DNA of 8,161 nt from positions 1 to 8,161 of the forward strand of contig BNUY01000136.1 of NCBI GenBank assembly GCA_025997715.1. The letters run 5' to 3'. Below the pieces are notes generated by a model that worked only from the letters and a program-made list of their open reading frames with translations, searched no databases and was not told the DNA's origin. This DNA is from Spirochaetia bacterium. GTDB lineage: Bacteria; Spirochaetota; Spirochaetia; Treponematales; Breznakiellaceae. Below, in pieces: positions 6,627 through 8,161 of this stretch. How positions within the stretch are numbered: position 1 is the stretch's first letter; every line of letters starts with the position of its first letter. A program made the translations under genes and the position numbers.

Positions 6627-7634
6627 CTAGTTCCCGGCGGGAGCGCCGGACCCCGGCCCGCTCCCTATGGAGGAGCGCATGTCCGTATCGGCCTGAATGT
6701 TTTTGAGCCGGTAGTAGTCCATGACGCCCAGATTGCCCTTCCGAAAGGCCTCGGAAATTGCCAGGGGGATCTCCGCTTCCGCCAGGACCACCTTGGCGCG
6801 GTTTTCCTGGACCAGGGCGATCATTTCCTGCTCCCGGGCCTGGGCTGCGGCGCGGCGTTTTTCCGCCTCCGCCTGGAAGCGCCGCTTGTCCGCCTCCGCC
6901 TGATCGGCCTGGAGCTTGGCCCCTACGTTTTCACCCACGTCGATGTCGGCTATATCTATGGAAAGAATCTCGAAGGCGGTACCCGCATCCAGCCCCTTTT
7001 CCAGCACCCGCTTGGAGATGGTGTCGGGGTTTTCCAGCACCGTCTTGTAGGATTCGGAGGAACCGATGGTGGTAACGATACCCTCACCCACCCGGGCGAT
7101 GATGGTCTCCTCGGTGGCGCCGCCGACCAGGCGTTCAAGGTTCGCCCGTACCGTTACCCGGGCTTTGACCTGGAGCTGAATCCCGTCCTTGGCCACCGCG
7201 TCGATGGTGTTTTTCCCCTTGGTGGTGTCGGGGCAGTCGATGACCTTGGGGTTAACGCTGGTCCGTACCGCCTCCAGCACGTCCCGGCCCGCAAGGTCTA
7301 TGGCCGCCGCCCGCTGGAATGGCAGGGGTATGTTGGCCTTGTTGGCCGCCACCAGGGCGCGGCTCACCTTGACCACGTCTCCCTGGGCAAGGAAGTGGGT
7401 TTCCAGCATATCAGAATTCACCTCTATCCCCGCTTTGGTAAGCATGATCCGGGAATCCACGATAATCCCGGCGTTTACATGCCGCAGCCACATGCCAATC
7501 AGCTTCCCCAGCCCCACATAGGCCCCGGACAGCAGGGACCGGAACCAGAGCCCGAAAAAGCGGAAAAACAGGAACAAGAACCCGAGGGCGAATAACCCGA
7601 CAATAACCGCAATGATAAAAAAGGGCATTTCCAT
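6627..7634 (-). CDS. floA: Flotillin-like protein FloA (SPFH family, UPF0365)
   Basis: FloA is a membrane scaffold protein that assembles in functional membrane microdomains and influences membrane fluidity, protease and secretion activity. From the preferred start it has 335 residues, close to the usual 330. A hydrophobic hairpin-like segment ([20 protein letters not shown]) near residues 5-28 anchors it. The SPFH/PHB domain follows, with the FloA signature [17 protein letters not shown] at about 116-132. A long Ala/Glu/Lys/Arg-rich coiled coil ([19 protein letters not shown] and onward) covers about 243-290, and the tail is Gly/Ser/Ala/Pro-rich. Three in-frame ATGs exist. The one at 7640 touches the GGAGG at 7642-7646, while ATG 7634 has a 6-7 nt spacer, so I chose 7634; the 7640 start would add Met-Tyr. 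It is first in a tight three-gene unit and has its own promoter candidate. No NfeD partner gene is adjacent. Confidence 0.96.
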   Translation of the reverse strand: MEMPFFIIAVIVGLFALGFLFLFFRFFGLWFRSLLSGAYVGLGKLIGMWLRHVNAGIIVDSRIMLTKAGIEVNSDMLETHFLAQGDVVKVSRALVAANKANIPLPFQRAAAIDLAGRDVLEAVRTSVNPKVIDCPDTTKGKNTIDAVAKDGIQLQVKARVTVRANLERLVGGATEETIIARVGEGIVTTIGSSESYKTVLENPDTISKRVLEKGLDAGTAFEILSIDIADIDVGENVGAKLQADQAEADKRRFQAEAEKRRAAAQAREQEMIALVQENRAKVVLAEAEIPLAISEAFRKGNLGVMDYYRLKNIQADTDMRSSIGSGPGSGAPAGN

Positions 7635-7667
7635 ATACATACCTCCATAACCCGTCTATCTGGTTCC

Positions 7668-7676
7668 ATTGTACCA
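7668..7676 (-). promoter_or_regulatory. Extended -10 promoter candidate for floA operon
   Basis: On the minus strand the sequence reads TGG-TACAAT (7676 down to 7668). TACAAT matches five of six -10 bases, and the TGn immediately before it is the extended -10 motif. No good -35 box is found at 17 bp (TTACGT), which is typical of extended -10 promoters. Transcription would begin near 7661, leaving a leader of about 26 nt with the GGAGG site before ATG 7634. Confidence 0.55.
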
Positions 7677-7677
7677 T

Positions 7678-7704
7678 AAGACGCCTTGCAACGTAAGCCG
7701 TCTT
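7678..7704. promoter_or_regulatory. 27-bp dyad upstream of the floA -10 (possible operator)
   Basis: AAGACG-C-CTT (7678-7687) is mirrored by AAG-C-CGTCTT (7695-7704) around a 7-nt centre, so nine of ten arm positions pair. On the minus strand the dyad covers about -17 to -43 relative to the inferred floA start, overlapping where a -35 contact would lie. A dimeric regulator binding there could repress or replace -35 contacts. No regulator gene or known consensus is recognised; the assignment is inferred from symmetry and position. Confidence 0.4.
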
Positions 7705-7740
7705 CCAAGTATATCTCGGAGGCCCTTCTGGTGAAGAATT

Positions 7741-7826
7741 TTAACACAGAGGTCACAGAGGATTCACAGGAGACCACAGAGGAAGATAGGCTGTTCTACT
7801 CCTTCATTCTCCTCTCTGTGTCAGTG
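7741..7826. repeat. Degenerate CACAGAGG intergenic repeat element
   Basis: CACAGAGG occurs at 7745-7752, 7754-7761 and 7775-7782, with a near copy CACAGGAG at 7765-7772. The opposite-orientation CTCTGTG occurs at 7814-7820. Direct copies followed by an inverted copy, starting with TTAACACAGAGG, form the pattern of a widespread class of bacterial intergenic repeats, whose spurious translations read like 'NTEVTEDSQETTEED'. The element lies in the 320-bp gap between floA and the next gene. It is best treated as non-coding repeat DNA, and the plus-strand open frame crossing it is probably not a gene. Confidence 0.65.
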
Positions 7827-7937
7827 TATATTGATTACCTCCTCCTGTTTCAGGGCGTTGCGTTCAGCGGCGGGGGTAGCTTGCAGGATGCGCTTTCTTT
7901 CCTCCCAACCGATATTATCGGCAGTTTGATGTTTACC
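7821..7937 (-). other. Short coding-like open frame, possible decayed gene end
   Basis: On the minus strand, 38 codons between TAG (7938-7940) and TGA (7821-7823) give a hydrophilic helical peptide containing NIGWEERKRILQ and AAERNALKQEEV. There is no start codon or upstream continuation in frame. An AGGAGGAGGT stretch near its end lacks a usable following start. It looks like a fragment of a former gene, perhaps truncated by the neighbouring repeat, but chance is possible. The stretch from 7705 to 7962 holds no convincing intact gene. Confidence 0.2.
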
Positions 7938-7962
7938 CTACTGGGGGTGTTCTATTCCCGCG

Positions 7963-8161
7963 TCAGCCGGAAATACCCGGCAAACCTGACGCTCCGCTCA
8001 TGGCTCCTTGCGCCGCTCCCTGCGCCGCGTTCTGCGCTTCCGCCATCAGCCGTTGCAATTCCGCTTTTTCCGCGCTGTTGGCAAGAAGGGTGATGTGCCA
8101 GTAAAAAAGAAAGCAGTTCACCAGAAACAGAAATATACCGACCACAAGTCCTATCCCATAG
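7963..8161 (-). CDS. C-terminal part of a membrane protein with Ala/Gln/Gly tail (5' end outside window)
   Basis: The minus-strand frame is open from the right edge to TGA at 7963-7965, about 65 residues. A strong hydrophobic segment (GIGLVVGIFLFLVNCFLFYW) comes first. Next is an amphipathic stretch (ANSAEKAELQRLMAEAQ), then a low-complexity AQGAAQGAMSGASGLPGISG tail. A GTG at 8145 could in principle start a 60-residue protein, but no ribosome binding site is seen before it, so continuation beyond the edge is more likely. It is in the same direction as floA but separated by about 320 bp and the floA promoter candidate, so it is probably a separate unit. No family is recognised. Confidence 0.5.
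   Translation of the reverse strand, partial: YGIGLVVGIFLFLVNCFLFYWHITLLANSAEKAELQRLMAEAQNAAQGAAQGAMSGASGLPGISG

Noticed and set aside
7909..7921. Small hairpin CCGAT-ATT-ATCGG
   Set aside because: Too short and without a T run or gene context to call a terminator or operator.
7686..8093. Plus-strand frame of 135 codons
   Set aside because: It runs through the CACAGAGG repeat and is antisense to the membrane-protein tail; its start has no ribosome binding site and the peptide looks like translated repeat DNA.

Overview
The window reads as chromosomal DNA of a spirochaete, most likely a Treponema-type bacterium of medium-to-high GC. This is inferred from the relaxed lipobox of the lipoprotein, the mix of housekeeping genes, and a glycine-tailed RRM protein beside a flotillin-like gene. 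No marker gene fixes the species. I found no CRISPR array, rRNA, tRNA, intact mobile element, or clearly new multi-gene system.

Left part (1-543): the 3' end of an unidentified plus-strand gene stops at 158. It is followed by a minus-strand remnant of a DUF4143-type AAA+ ATPase. The remnant fills most of the gap before htpG.

Centre, plus strand (544-5028): htpG (Hsp90 chaperone), a lipoprotein with three PPC-like beta domains, and radA (recombination and branch-migration ATPase). The lipoprotein and radA overlap by the ATGA arrangement. As written, radA is frameshifted at a run of eight C residues. Removing one C restores a normal 452-residue RadA. Chaperone and DNA-repair functions next to an envelope lipoprotein suggest a general maintenance cluster.

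RRM unit (5029-5700): a promoter candidate, a leader of about 230 nt with hairpins and small open frames, a 98-residue RRM protein with a glycine-rich tail, and a strong hairpin that can end transcription from both sides.

Right part, minus strand (5701-7640): a compact three-gene unit read leftwards. It starts with floA (flotillin-like membrane scaffold protein), then a single-pass membrane protein with a long disordered acidic/proline-alanine linker, then a small soluble acidic protein of unknown role. The genes are separated by 3 nt or overlap by 1 nt. An extended -10 promoter and a 27-bp dyad lie just upstream of floA. Beyond it (7641-7962) are a degenerate CACAGAGG intergenic repeat and apparently decayed sequence, then the 3' end of another minus-strand membrane protein that runs out of the window.
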